The notes: generated by a model not told the origin, from the letters alone. 23,022 nt of DNA from Gammaproteobacteria bacterium (GCA_029881015.1 JAOUNK010000013.1:1-23022); one strand, 5' to 3'; positions 13,974-21,915 are shown, numbered from the stretch's first letter. Translations and numbers: made by a program.

Positions 13974-15317
13974 ATGCAATACGATCATATCAATGTGCCC
14001 GCCGATGGCGAGGCCATTACGATCAATCCGGACCACACGATCAACGTCCCGGACTTCCCGATCATCCCGTACATCGAGGGCGATGGCATCGGCGCCGATA
14101 TCACGCCGGTCATGCTCAACGTCGTCGAGGCGGCGGTCGAACTGGCCTACAAGGATCATCGCCAGATTCGCTGGATGCCCGTGTGTGCCGGGCAGAAGTC
14201 GGTGGATGTGTACGGCGACGATATCTGGCTGCCGGACGAGACGCTCGACGCGCTGCGGCGCTACGTGGTGTCCATCAAGGGGCCGCTCTCGACACCCACG
14301 GGCGGCGGCATCCGGTCGCTGAACGTTGCGATTCGCCAGACGCTCGACTTGTACGCCTGCGTGCGGCCGATCCGTTACTTCCCCGGTGTCGAAACACCGA
14401 TGAAGGATTCGGATCTCGTCGACATGACGATCTACCGCGAGAACACGGAAGACATCTACGCGGGCATCGAGTATCCGACCGGTTCGCAGGAAGTCCAGAA
14501 GCTCATTCATTTTCTGCAGAAAGAGCTCGGCGTCACCGAGATCCGCTTCCCGGCGAGTTCCGGTATCGGCATCAAGCCGGTTTCTCGTGAAGGCTCTGAA
14601 CGACTGGTCCGCAAGGCGATTCAGCACTGCATCGAGCGCGACCAGGGGTCTGTGACGCTCGTGCACAAAGGCAACATCATGAAGTACACCGAGGGGGCGT
14701 TCTGCCACTGGGGCTACGATGTTGCCCGTACCGAGTTCGGTGCGACCGAAAAAGACGGTGGTCCCTGGCTGGCCTTCGAAAATCCGGTGACAGGCCGCGA
14801 GATCATCATCAAGGACGTTATCGCGGATAACTTCCTGCAGCAGATCCTGCTGCAGCCGGAAGAATACGACGTCATAGCGACGCTGAATCTCAACGGTGAC
14901 TACATTTCGGATGCGCTTGCCGCACAGGTCGGTGGCATCGGCATTGCCCCGGGCGGCAACATCGGCGAGGGCCTCGCCGTGTTCGAGGCAACTCATGGCA
15001 CGGCGCCGGGCTTCGCCGGCAAGAACCGCGTGAACCCGGGCTCGCTGATTCTCTCCGCCGAGATGATGTTGCGTTATCTCGGCTGGACGGAGGCCGCGGA
15101 CCTGATCATCAAAGGCGTTGCCGGCACGATCAAGAACGGTGAGTTGACCTTCGATCTTGCACGACTGCGCAGTGCGATCCGCAAGCCGAAACGCAAGGCC
15201 AAAACGCACAGCAAGGAAGAGGTTCAGCAGCAGCTCGAGGAGCTGATCCCGGGCGCTCGCCTGGTCGGCACACGCGGTTTCGGGCGCGCGATTATCCGTC
15301 ACATGATGGACAAGTGA
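13974..15317 (+). CDS. icd: Isocitrate dehydrogenase, NADP-type family, with C-terminal insertion
   Basis: Icd converts isocitrate to 2-oxoglutarate in the TCA cycle. The 447-residue product aligns along its length with E. coli Icd (416), including IPYIEGDGIGADITPVM, the phosphorylation/substrate loop TPTGGGIRSLNVAIRQ, IYRENTEDIYAGIEY and NLNGDYISDALAAQVGGIG. Two differences stand out. At the sites matching E. coli cofactor-contact residues Lys344, Tyr345 and Tyr391 there are Gly346, Phe347 and Phe393, while the matches to Val351 and Arg395 are kept, so NADP preference is not certain. Also, a Lys/Arg-rich stretch of roughly 26 residues (starting near IRKPKRKAKTHSKEE) is inserted before the C-terminal GARLVGTRGFG segment. 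The ATG at 13974 gives the family N-terminus; an upstream in-frame start overlapping rluE was rejected. The stop codon overlaps the next gene. Confidence 0.95.
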   Translation: MQYDHINVPADGEAITINPDHTINVPDFPIIPYIEGDGIGADITPVMLNVVEAAVELAYKDHRQIRWMPVCAGQKSVDVYGDDIWLPDETLDALRRYVVSIKGPLSTPTGGGIRSLNVAIRQTLDLYACVRPIRYFPGVETPMKDSDLVDMTIYRENTEDIYAGIEYPTGSQEVQKLIHFLQKELGVTEIRFPASSGIGIKPVSREGSERLVRKAIQHCIERDQGSVTLVHKGNIMKYTEGAFCHWGYDVARTEFGATEKDGGPWLAFENPVTGREIIIKDVIADNFLQQILLQPEEYDVIATLNLNGDYISDALAAQVGGIGIAPGGNIGEGLAVFEATHGTAPGFAGKNRVNPGSLILSAEMMLRYLGWTEAADLIIKGVAGTIKNGELTFDLARLRSAIRKPKRKAKTHSKEEVQQQLEELIPGARLVGTRGFGRAIIRHMMDK

Positions 15318-15943
15318 CGATCTTCGACAGGAATTGCCGGGCTTGCCCGCGGCTTGCCGGTTTTCTCGACGACGTCAACGAGCGCTACCCGGACTACTAC
15401 TGCCGGCCCGTGCCACCGTTCGGCGCGCCGGACGCGCGCTTCCTGATCGTGGGACTGGCGCCGGGCATGCATGGAGCGAATCGCTCCGGCCGGCCGTTCA
15501 CGGGCGATCATGCCGGCATCTTGCTGTACCAGATGCTGCACAAGTACGGGTTCAGCACGTGCGAGCATTCGGAAGCCGTAAACGATGGCCTCGAGCTGAT
15601 CGACTGCCGCATCACCAACGCGGTAAAGTGCCTGCCGCCCGACAACAAGCCAGTCGGTGCGGAGATCAATACCTGCAACCGGTTTCTTGCGAACGAATTG
15701 CAGACACTGCCACCGGGTTCCGTGGTCGTCGCGCTTGGGGGTATCGCTCATCGAGCCATTGTCAAAGCGATGGAATTGCGGCAGGCGGACTACAGGTTCG
15801 CGCATGCCGCACTGCACGACCTCGGCCAGTTCCGCGTCCTCGATTCCTACCATTGCAGTCGCTACAACACGAATACGCGCCGCCTGACCGAAGCGATGTT
15901 CGACGCGATATTTGCAGAGGTAAGGGCCTTGCTGGATAAATAA
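15314..15943 (+). CDS. Uracil-DNA glycosylase, family 5-type (UDGb), Fe-S containing
   Basis: A 209-residue DNA-repair glycosylase that removes uracil and related deaminated bases. Motif 1 is GLAPGMHGANRSGRPFTGD (about 47-65), characteristic of family 5 rather than family 4 enzymes. Four Cys (8, 11, 106, 121) in the pattern CxxC...C...C match the 4Fe-4S ligands. Motif 2 reads HCSRYNT (His180) in place of the usual HPS. The GTG start at 15314 overlaps the icd stop codon in a GTGA, so translation is probably coupled; uvrC follows four bases after the stop. Family assignment rests on motifs; substrate range cannot be read from sequence. Confidence 0.88.
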   Translation: MTIFDRNCRACPRLAGFLDDVNERYPDYYCRPVPPFGAPDARFLIVGLAPGMHGANRSGRPFTGDHAGILLYQMLHKYGFSTCEHSEAVNDGLELIDCRITNAVKCLPPDNKPVGAEINTCNRFLANELQTLPPGSVVVALGGIAHRAIVKAMELRQADYRFAHAALHDLGQFRVLDSYHCSRYNTNTRRLTEAMFDAIFAEVRALLDK

Positions 15944-15947
15944 CGCC

Positions 15948-17777
15948 GTGAGTGACGACACGGCATTCGAGATCAAACCCTTCCTGCGCAGCCTGACACA
16001 TCGGCCGGGCGTGTATCGCATGCTCGATGCGAAACACAAGGTGATCTACGTCGGCAAGGCACGCGATCTCAAGAAGCGCGTGTCCAGTTACTTTCACCGC
16101 TCGCAATCGGCACCGAAAACGATCGCGATGCTGGAGCAGGTCGCCCGCGTGGAAGTCACGGTTGCCAATACGGAAGCCGAGGCCCTGATTCTCGAGTACA
16201 ACCTGATCAAGCAACACAAACCGCGATTCAACGTGTTGCTGCGTGATGACAAGAGTTACCCCTATATTTACGCGTCGACGGAGCATGCATTCCCCCGTCT
16301 GAAATTCCATCGTGGCGCGCGCGCAGGGAAAGGACGTTACTTCGGGCCTTACCCGAGCACGCGCGCCGTGCGCCAGACGCTCAACGAGCTGCAGAAGTTG
16401 TTCCTGATTCGTAACTGCGACGACAGCTACTTCAATAACCGCACAAGACCGTGCCTGCAATATCAGATCAAACGCTGTACGGCCCCCTGCGTCGGCGTCG
16501 TCGATGAGGAGCAATACCGCAAGGACATTGATGCCGCGATCCTGTTTCTCGAGGGCAGGAACCGGAGCGTGGTCAATACGTTCATCCGCCGCATGGAACA
16601 GGCATCGGCCGCGCAGGACTACGAACAGGCGGCGCGTTTTCGCGACCAGATTTCACGCCTCAAGGAAATCCAGGCCAAGCAGCTCGTCACGCGAGCGAAC
16701 CGCAAGGACCTGGATATCCTGGGCTTTGCGTCGAACGCCGCGATCCACTGTGTGACAGTGCTTTTCATTCGCAACGGATCGATCATCGGCAGTCGCGATC
16801 ATTACCCGAAACTGCCGGGCGAGACGGACAAGCAGAAGCTGCTCAACGGTTTCGTCCAGCAGTACTACCTCGGCCGGGAAGCACCCGCCGAGATCGTGCT
16901 GGACGTGGAAATCGAAGACGCCAGGTTGCTCGAGCAGACCCTGTCGGCGCGTGCGGGGCATCGCGTCGCGATTCGCGACAAGGTGCGCGGCGACCGCTCA
17001 CGCTGGTTGGAGATGGCACGCACCAACGCCGAGCAGGGCCTGAGCCTCAAGGTAGCGAGCAACGCCACGATTCGCCGGCAATTCGTCGCGCTGGGCGAGG
17101 CGCTCGGTCTCGACGAAGCCCCGCAGCGCATCGAGTGCTTCGACATCAGTCATACGTCGGGGGAGGCCACGGTTGCGTCCTGCGTGGTGTTCAATACGGC
17201 CGGCCCCATGAAGAGCGACTACCGACGCTTCAACCTGAGTCCGGACTCGGCCGGCGATGATTACGGCGCCATGGCCGAAGCGCTGCGCCGACGTTACGAG
17301 CGCGTCAAGAAAGGCGAAGTACCGATGCCCGACGTCCTGTTCATCGACGGCGGCAAGGGACAGCTTGCGGCGGCGATGAAGGTCCTCGAAGCGCTCGAAC
17401 TCGACTGGCTGACGGTCGTGGCCGTCGCCAAGGGGAGGGCGCGTCGCGTGGGTGCCGAAAGACTGTTTCGCCCGGGGAGTGAGCGACCGATGCAACTGCC
17501 GCCCGATTCACCGGCCTTGTTACTCGTCCAGCAGATTCGCGACGAGGCGCATCGTTTCGCGATCACCGGGCACCGCCAACGCAGAGCCAGGACGCGCTCG
17601 ACGTCTCCGCTCGAGCAGATCCCGGGTCTTGGACCGAAGAAGCGCAGGGAGCTGTTACGGCAATTCGGTGGGCTCCAGGGCGTCGTCGGCGCGGGTGTCG
17701 ACGACCTTGCCAAAGTGCGCGGGATTGGACGCACACTGGCTGAAACCATATACAATGAGCTCCACGTCGATCAATAA
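15948..17777 (+). CDS. uvrC: UvrABC system protein C (excinuclease subunit)
   Basis: UvrC makes both incisions around a DNA lesion in nucleotide-excision repair, acting with UvrB. The 609-residue product is of standard length. It has the GIY-YIG nuclease (about 17-95: RPGVYRML, VIYVGKARDLKKRV and ILEYNLIKQHKPRFN), a Cys cluster (157, 169, 177, 181) reported in UvrC proteins to bind an Fe-S cluster, the UvrB-binding UVR domain (about 208-243), the RNase H-like 3'/5' nuclease region (ECFDISHTSGE and LFIDGGKGQL), and two helix-hairpin-helix motifs at the C-terminus (IPGLGPKKRRELL and VRGIGRTLAETI). The start is GTG at 15948. pgsA follows after 21 bp, as in E. coli and many relatives. Confidence 0.97.
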   Translation: MSDDTAFEIKPFLRSLTHRPGVYRMLDAKHKVIYVGKARDLKKRVSSYFHRSQSAPKTIAMLEQVARVEVTVANTEAEALILEYNLIKQHKPRFNVLLRDDKSYPYIYASTEHAFPRLKFHRGARAGKGRYFGPYPSTRAVRQTLNELQKLFLIRNCDDSYFNNRTRPCLQYQIKRCTAPCVGVVDEEQYRKDIDAAILFLEGRNRSVVNTFIRRMEQASAAQDYEQAARFRDQISRLKEIQAKQLVTRANRKDLDILGFASNAAIHCVTVLFIRNGSIIGSRDHYPKLPGETDKQKLLNGFVQQYYLGREAPAEIVLDVEIEDARLLEQTLSARAGHRVAIRDKVRGDRSRWLEMARTNAEQGLSLKVASNATIRRQFVALGEALGLDEAPQRIECFDISHTSGEATVASCVVFNTAGPMKSDYRRFNLSPDSAGDDYGAMAEALRRRYERVKKGEVPMPDVLFIDGGKGQLAAAMKVLEALELDWLTVVAVAKGRARRVGAERLFRPGSERPMQLPPDSPALLLVQQIRDEAHRFAITGHRQRRARTRSTSPLEQIPGLGPKKRRELLRQFGGLQGVVGAGVDDLAKVRGIGRTLAETIYNELHVDQ

Positions 17778-17798
17778 CGAAGAACAACGGACGAACCT

Positions 17799-18365
17799 GT
17801 GAAGCTGAATCTCGCCAATATCCTGACGTTGCTGCGTATCGCGGCGATTCCCGTCGTGGTGGTCTGTTTCTACAGCTCGCTCGAGTATGCGCGCCCGATT
17901 GCGGCCGTCGTATTCGGCCTGGCGGCTGTCACGGACATGATCGATGGCTGGGTTGCACGGCGCTTCAACCAGACCTCGCGCTTCGGTGAGTTCCTGGACC
18001 CGGTTGCCGACAAGCTCATGGTTTCGATCATCCTGGTGATGCTTGTCCAGGCCCAGGCGGGCTGGTTCGAAGACATCATCGCGATGATCATCATCGGTCG
18101 CGAGATCACGATCATGGCGCTTCGCGAATGGATGGCGACGATCGGTGAGCGCGCGAACGTCAAGGTTGACGTCACGGGCAAGATCAAGACGACGCTGCAG
18201 ATGTTCGGCATCGGTTTCATGGTCTACCAGCATGACCTGATTGGCTTGCCGGTGTACACGGTCGGATTCGTACTGCTCGTCCTGGCCGCTGTGATGACGA
18301 TCTGGTCGATGATCGTGTATTTGCGCGCCGCGTGGCCGTTTATCATGGCGGATGCCGACAGCTAG
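17799..18365 (+). CDS. pgsA: CDP-diacylglycerol-glycerol-3-phosphate 3-phosphatidyltransferase
   Basis: PgsA is an inner-membrane enzyme that joins CDP-diacylglycerol and glycerol 3-phosphate to make phosphatidylglycerol phosphate, the precursor of phosphatidylglycerol and cardiolipin. The 188-residue protein opens with NLANILTLLRIAAIPVVV and has the complete CDP-alcohol phosphotransferase motif between residues 46 and 71 (Asp46, Asp49, Gly50, Ala53, Arg54, Gly63, Asp67, Asp71). Several hydrophobic helices follow. The start is GTG at 17799, the first codon of the conserved N-terminus. Its place between uvrC and a tRNA-Gly gene matches the E. coli order uvrC-pgsA-glyW. Confidence 0.96.
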   Translation: MKLNLANILTLLRIAAIPVVVVCFYSSLEYARPIAAVVFGLAAVTDMIDGWVARRFNQTSRFGEFLDPVADKLMVSIILVMLVQAQAGWFEDIIAMIIIGREITIMALREWMATIGERANVKVDVTGKIKTTLQMFGIGFMVYQHDLIGLPVYTVGFVLLVLAAVMTIWSMIVYLRAAWPFIMADADS

Positions 18366-18386
18366 GGCCAAAAGCCGCAAATGTCC

Positions 18387-18414
18387 TTGACAGTAGCCGG
18401 CAAGCGGCTACAAT
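18387..18414 (+). promoter_or_regulatory. tRNA-Gly promoter
   Basis: A perfect -35 box TTGACA (18387-18392) and a -10 box TACAAT (18409-18414) are 16 bp apart. The stretch just after the -10 (CTCGGCCCTCC, 18415-18425) is GC-rich, like the discriminator of stable-RNA promoters under stringent (ppGpp) control. The mature tRNA begins 11 bases after the -10. This is the best promoter in the window. Confidence 0.8.
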
Positions 18415-18425
18415 CTCGGCCCTCC

Positions 18426-18501
18426 GCGGGAATAGCTCAGCTGGTAGAGCGCAACCTTGCCAAGGTTGAGGTCGCGAGTTCGAACCTCGTTTCCCGCTCC
18501 A
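18426..18501 (+). tRNA. glyW: tRNA-Gly (anticodon GCC)
   Basis: The 76-nt sequence folds as a full cloverleaf: acceptor stem GCGGGAA/TTCCCGC, D arm with GCTCAGCTGGTAGAGC, anticodon stem CAACC/GGTTG around the loop TTGCCAA (anticodon GCC at 18459-18461), T arm GCGAG-TTCGAAC-CTCGT, discriminator T and encoded CCA (18499-18501). It reads GGC and GGU codons. It lies downstream of pgsA, where E. coli has glyW-cysT-leuZ; here no Cys or Leu tRNA follows. Confidence 0.97.
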
Positions 18502-18508
18502 GATAAAG

Positions 18509-18535
18509 AAAGGCCGCCCACTGGGCGGCCTTTTT
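18509..18535 (+). terminator. Rho-independent terminator after tRNA-Gly
   Basis: An 11-bp perfect stem (AAAGGCCGCCC and GGGCGGCCTTT) with a 3-nt ACT loop runs into a run of five T residues (18531-18535). It lies 8 bases after the tRNA and would end both tRNA and pgsA transcripts. The following 130 bases to the next gene hold no clear feature. Confidence 0.92.
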
Positions 18536-18664
18536 CGTTGCAACACGGCAAGACCGAACGAGTCATCGAATGTCGATGTCGACGTCAAGGAGTCGCCGCG
18601 GCCTGCTGCGGGCTGTTTTTCGTTTGGTGTATCATGCGCTCCTTTTTTGCGTTCCCGCTGCCGC

Positions 18665-20911
18665 GTGAGTCCCGTCGTGCCTTTTACCCGCCTCATCCAG
18701 ACCATCGTCCTCTGCGCCGCTTTGGCGCCGGCGGCGGTTTTCGCGGTGGTCAGCGACCTGCCACGCCTGCAGTCCGGGATCAGCATTGATGGTGTGCTGT
18801 CTGCCGGCGAGTGGGCGGATGCGGTCCGGATCGAGCTCGACGTGGAAACGGAGCCCGCGGAGAACGTACCGGCGCCGGTCAGGACGATTGCCTACCTTGT
18901 CGAAGACGGCGAGAACCTGTACGTGGCATTCGACGCCAGGGATCCTGAACCTGCAGCGATCAGGGCCTACCTTCGCGACCGGGATTCCGCCTGGGAGGAC
19001 GACCACGTCGGCATCGTCCTCGACACTTACAACGACGAACGGCGAGCGTTCCAGTTTTTTGCAAACCCGCTCGGCGTACAGATGGACAAGACTTACAGCG
19101 ATGTCAGCTCGGGCGGCAACCGCTGGGAGCAGGAACTGTCATGGGACGCAATCTGGGAGTCGGCGGGACAGATCGGTGAAACGGGCTATGTCGTCGAGAT
19201 GCGTATTCCGCTCAGCCAGCTGCGTTTCCCGGCCGTGGAGGGCAGGAAGACCTGGGGCTACGACGTGGTCCGCGTGTACCCGCGGGATCGTACCCGCTGG
19301 CTCTCGAGTAACCCGCAGGACAGGGACCGTAGTTGCTACCTGTGCCAGGTGAGCAAGCTGCGCGGACTGGACGGCTCCGAACCCAGTCGGGACATCGAGG
19401 TGGTGCCGACGCTGACGGCATCGCACGTCGAAACGACCGACGAACCCGGGCGCATACCGCTGTCGTCGACCGGGATGGAGTTCGAAGGCGGACTGACGAT
19501 GCGCTGGGGCATTACCCCTGACCTGACGGCCAACCTGGCCATCAACCCGGACTTCTCGCAAATCGAGGCCGACGTGCTGCAACTGGACGTCAACAATCGA
19601 TTCGCGCTGTTCTTTCCCGAGAAGCGGCCGTTTTTCCTGGAAGGGGCCGACTACTTCAATACGCCCCTGGACGCTGTGTTCACGCGTACCGTTGCCGATC
19701 CCCAGGCGGGCGTGAAATTGACCGGAAAGCGGGGGGACCATACGTTCGGCTTCTTCATGGCCGAGGACGCTGAAACAAACCTGTTGTTTCCCGGCGTATT
19801 CGATTCCGATTCGGAGACGTTCGAGTTTGCCAACACGGCATTGGTGGGTCGGTACAGCTATGGGTTCGACAACACCTCGTCGCTGGGCGTACTCGTGACG
19901 GCCAGGGATAGCGCGGATTACCGGAACGCCGTTGGCGGTGTTGACGGGCGCTGGAAGTTCAGCGACCAACACTCGGTCACGTTTCAGTACCTGGCATCGG
20001 AGACCGAGTATCCGCTGGCCACGGCGATCGAGTTCGGGCAGCCGGACGGGTCTTTCTCCGGTGACGCAACGCGTATTGGCTACGAGTACAAGTCGCGTGA
20101 GTGGTTCGCAAATGCCGAGTACGAGGACTTCGATTCCGGTTTCAGGGCGGATTCGGGCTTCATCAGCCAGGTGGGTGCGCGAAAGTTCGAAGGAGTGGTG
20201 GGTCACTTCTGGTACGGCGACGACGACCAGTGGTGGAACCGCGTGCGAGCGAGTGTCCACGTGGAACACTCACAGGATGAGGACGGCCGCATGCTCGGGC
20301 ATGAAAACGTGCTGCGGGTGGGCTTCGGCGGGACACGCCAGACCTGGTTCCAGTTCGCGGCGGTCGACGCTAGAGAATTCTGGGAAGGTGTCACCTACGA
20401 CCAGCGGAGTCTGCGCGTCTATGCCGAAATTCAGCCTGCCGGCGGGGTGTCGCTCGCCGCACTGGCGGTCATCGGTGACAGGATCGACTACACCAACAAC
20501 CGGCTCGGTAAGACCTTCAGCTTCGAACCTCATATCAGCTGGAATATCGGCCGCCGGCTGTTCTTTCGATTGAAGGGCGTTTACGCCGAACTGGATACAC
20601 AGGATAACGAGCCGATATTCAATGCAAGCGTGGCCGACGCGCGGCTCACCTGGCAGTTTAATTTGCGCAGCTTCCTGCGAGTGACAGCACAGGCTACCGA
20701 CGTCGAACGCAACCTGGAGCAGTACATCGATGACGAGGATGCTCGCTCACGCGACGTCGGCCGGCAGCTGCTGTATTCCTACAAGCTCAATCCGCAGACG
20801 GTGTTCTTCCTGGGTTACTCCGACCAGTACATCGATGACGACTCGGTCGATAAGCTGACCGTATCCGACAGGACCTGGTTTATGAAGATCGGCTACGCCT
20901 GGACGCCATAG
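18665..20911 (+). CDS. DUF5916 outer-membrane protein with N-terminal CBM9-like domain
   Basis: A 748-residue exported protein. A signal peptide (ending ALAPAAVFA) is followed by a CBM9-like beta domain (about 35-220: SISIDGVL-type start ISIDGVLSAGEWADA, LYVAFDARD, DDHVGIVLDTYNDERRAFQFF, VEMRIPLSQLRF), then the DUF5916 region with its hallmark FFPEKRPFFLEGADYF (about 315-330) and many alternating strands up to the C-terminal FMKIGYAWTP, as expected for an outer-membrane beta-barrel. The family function is not established. A Cys pair (CYLC) sits at the domain junction. The start is uncertain: GTG at 18665 was chosen, GTG at 18677 has a GTGAG sequence upstream, and TTG at 18647 is possible. No convincing promoter was found; a TATCAT at 18630-18635 lacks a -35. 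Confidence 0.85.
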   Translation: MSPVVPFTRLIQTIVLCAALAPAAVFAVVSDLPRLQSGISIDGVLSAGEWADAVRIELDVETEPAENVPAPVRTIAYLVEDGENLYVAFDARDPEPAAIRAYLRDRDSAWEDDHVGIVLDTYNDERRAFQFFANPLGVQMDKTYSDVSSGGNRWEQELSWDAIWESAGQIGETGYVVEMRIPLSQLRFPAVEGRKTWGYDVVRVYPRDRTRWLSSNPQDRDRSCYLCQVSKLRGLDGSEPSRDIEVVPTLTASHVETTDEPGRIPLSSTGMEFEGGLTMRWGITPDLTANLAINPDFSQIEADVLQLDVNNRFALFFPEKRPFFLEGADYFNTPLDAVFTRTVADPQAGVKLTGKRGDHTFGFFMAEDAETNLLFPGVFDSDSETFEFANTALVGRYSYGFDNTSSLGVLVTARDSADYRNAVGGVDGRWKFSDQHSVTFQYLASETEYPLATAIEFGQPDGSFSGDATRIGYEYKSREWFANAEYEDFDSGFRADSGFISQVGARKFEGVVGHFWYGDDDQWWNRVRASVHVEHSQDEDGRMLGHENVLRVGFGGTRQTWFQFAAVDAREFWEGVTYDQRSLRVYAEIQPAGGVSLAALAVIGDRIDYTNNRLGKTFSFEPHISWNIGRRLFFRLKGVYAELDTQDNEPIFNASVADARLTWQFNLRSFLRVTAQATDVERNLEQYIDDEDARSRDVGRQLLYSYKLNPQTVFFLGYSDQYIDDDSVDKLTVSDRTWFMKIGYAWTP

Positions 20912-20913
20912 CA

Positions 20914-20937
20914 GCGGGAGGCTGTAGTGCCTCCCGC
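20914..20937. terminator. Hairpin between convergent genes, possible bidirectional terminator
   Basis: A perfect 9-bp inverted repeat (GCGGGAGGC, loop TGTAGT, GCCTCCCGC) lies directly between the stop codons of the DUF5916 gene and the SGNH hydrolase gene. It could end transcription from both sides, but neither side has a T-run, so intrinsic termination would be weak. Confidence 0.5.
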
Positions 20938-20947
20938 CGGCGTGGCT

Positions 20948-21877
20948 TTACCGGGAATCCGGCAAAGCGCCCAAGGCGATTTCGCCAAGTAGACGGTGCG
21001 CCGTCTTCGTTGGATGGATGGCATCCCAGAACAGGTATGCATCGCGTTCCTTGCAGAATGCGCCGTTCGTAACGCCGAAGGTCAGGCATGGTGTCGTGCC
21101 ATTCGTGAAGCCAAATCCTTCCGGCATCGCTGAGGCGGCGGTGACGAAGCCGAACATGTCGAGATCGTAGAAGTTCAGGCCGCTCGGGAAATACGCCGCC
21201 AGCGTGCCAGCGAGGATCTGGTTGAACTGAAAGCTCATACGCGCGACCAGCGTCTTGAATTCCGGGGCTACGGCAGGCGCCGCACCCAGATTCGGCGCAT
21301 TCGCGATCAGGAAATGTTCGGCGCCACAGGCGGCCAGTATGCCGATATTCTGGACAATCGCCATTATCGCATTGCCAAGAATGGGGGCCGGATCTTGCCC
21401 CATGGCGGCAGCGTCGAGTGCGTCTCTCAGGTCATTGCCGCCGAATTGCACGACGTAGAGTGCGTCAGGTTGCGGCACACAACCGTGCACGCCAAGGTAC
21501 ATCTGCACCTGGGTATCGAAGCCTGGACTCGTGACGGTCATGGCTCTTGCTCCGGCGAACGCGTAGTTGCCAAAGGCCGGGTCCCGGAATGCGGGCTTGG
21601 CACCCTGGTTCAGTCCCATTCTCTGCGCCATGACTTCAACCCAGGTGCGACCGTTGCTGAAGTGATGTCCGCCCACACCGTAGGCGGCCGAGGGAATGGG
21701 ATCGAATGGCGGGTTAGCGGTGTCGCCGGTGATGGCGAAGGCATTGCCCGGGTCGGACAGACTGTCACCGAAGACATACAAGGCACTGAAGGGATGTTCG
21801 GACTCGGCACGAACCTCTGTGTTGACCGCGCAGAGGCAAATGGCTGCAATAACCATGACTCGATAAAGAACGTTCAT
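20948..21877 (-). CDS. Secreted GDSL/SGNH-family lipase/esterase
   Basis: A 309-residue hydrolase with a signal peptide ending near residue 24 (NTEVRA, then ESEH). All SGNH blocks are present: block I with the nucleophile Ser39 in FGDSLSDPGN, block II Gly109 in NYAFAGARA, block III Asn148 in FGGNDLRD, and block V with Asp285 and His288 in WDAIHPTKTAH. This is the GDSL subfamily of extracellular lipases, esterases and thermolabile-hemolysin-like phospholipases. There is no C-terminal autotransporter barrel, so it is probably periplasmic or released. The ATG at 21877 is preceded by AAGGAG at 8 bp. The substrate cannot be told from sequence. It lies 118 bp downstream of the sialidase-like gene on the same strand. 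Confidence 0.9.
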   Translation of the reverse strand: MNVLYRVMVIAAICLCAVNTEVRAESEHPFSALYVFGDSLSDPGNAFAITGDTANPPFDPIPSAAYGVGGHHFSNGRTWVEVMAQRMGLNQGAKPAFRDPAFGNYAFAGARAMTVTSPGFDTQVQMYLGVHGCVPQPDALYVVQFGGNDLRDALDAAAMGQDPAPILGNAIMAIVQNIGILAACGAEHFLIANAPNLGAAPAVAPEFKTLVARMSFQFNQILAGTLAAYFPSGLNFYDLDMFGFVTAASAMPEGFGFTNGTTPCLTFGVTNGAFCKERDAYLFWDAIHPTKTAHRLLGEIALGALPDSR

Positions 21878-21899
21878 TGTCGCTCTCCTTGGGTGGAAG

Positions 21900-21915
21900 C
21901 CGGAACCATTTCCGG
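21900..21915. promoter_or_regulatory. Inverted repeat upstream of the SGNH hydrolase gene
   Basis: CCGGAA-CCAT-TTCCGG is a perfect 6-bp inverted repeat with a 4-nt spacer, about 22 bp upstream of the SGNH start codon and just before its ribosome-binding site. It could be an operator or a small leader hairpin. No promoter was recognised in the gap, nor a clear terminator for the sialidase-like gene. Confidence 0.3.

Noticed and set aside
13959..15302. 447-codon open frame antisense to icd
   Set aside because: It mirrors the strongly conserved icd gene almost exactly; long antisense frames are expected in GC-rich coding DNA, and its composition is Arg/Asp/Val-rich without any recognisable domain.
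18594..18626. Possible second hairpin plus T-run (GCCGC...GCGGGC followed by TGTTTTT)
   Set aside because: The stem is only about five pairs with a bulge, and no transcript needs ending here after the strong terminator at 18509-18535.
18343..18786. 147-codon minus-strand frame containing the peptide GSNSRPQPWQGCALPAELF
   Set aside because: This is the antisense reading of the tRNA-Gly gene and its flanks, a well-known source of false hypothetical proteins.
19139..20269. 376-codon open frame antisense to the DUF5916 gene
   Set aside because: Same cause; no domain, no ribosome-binding site, and it lies wholly inside a clear gene.
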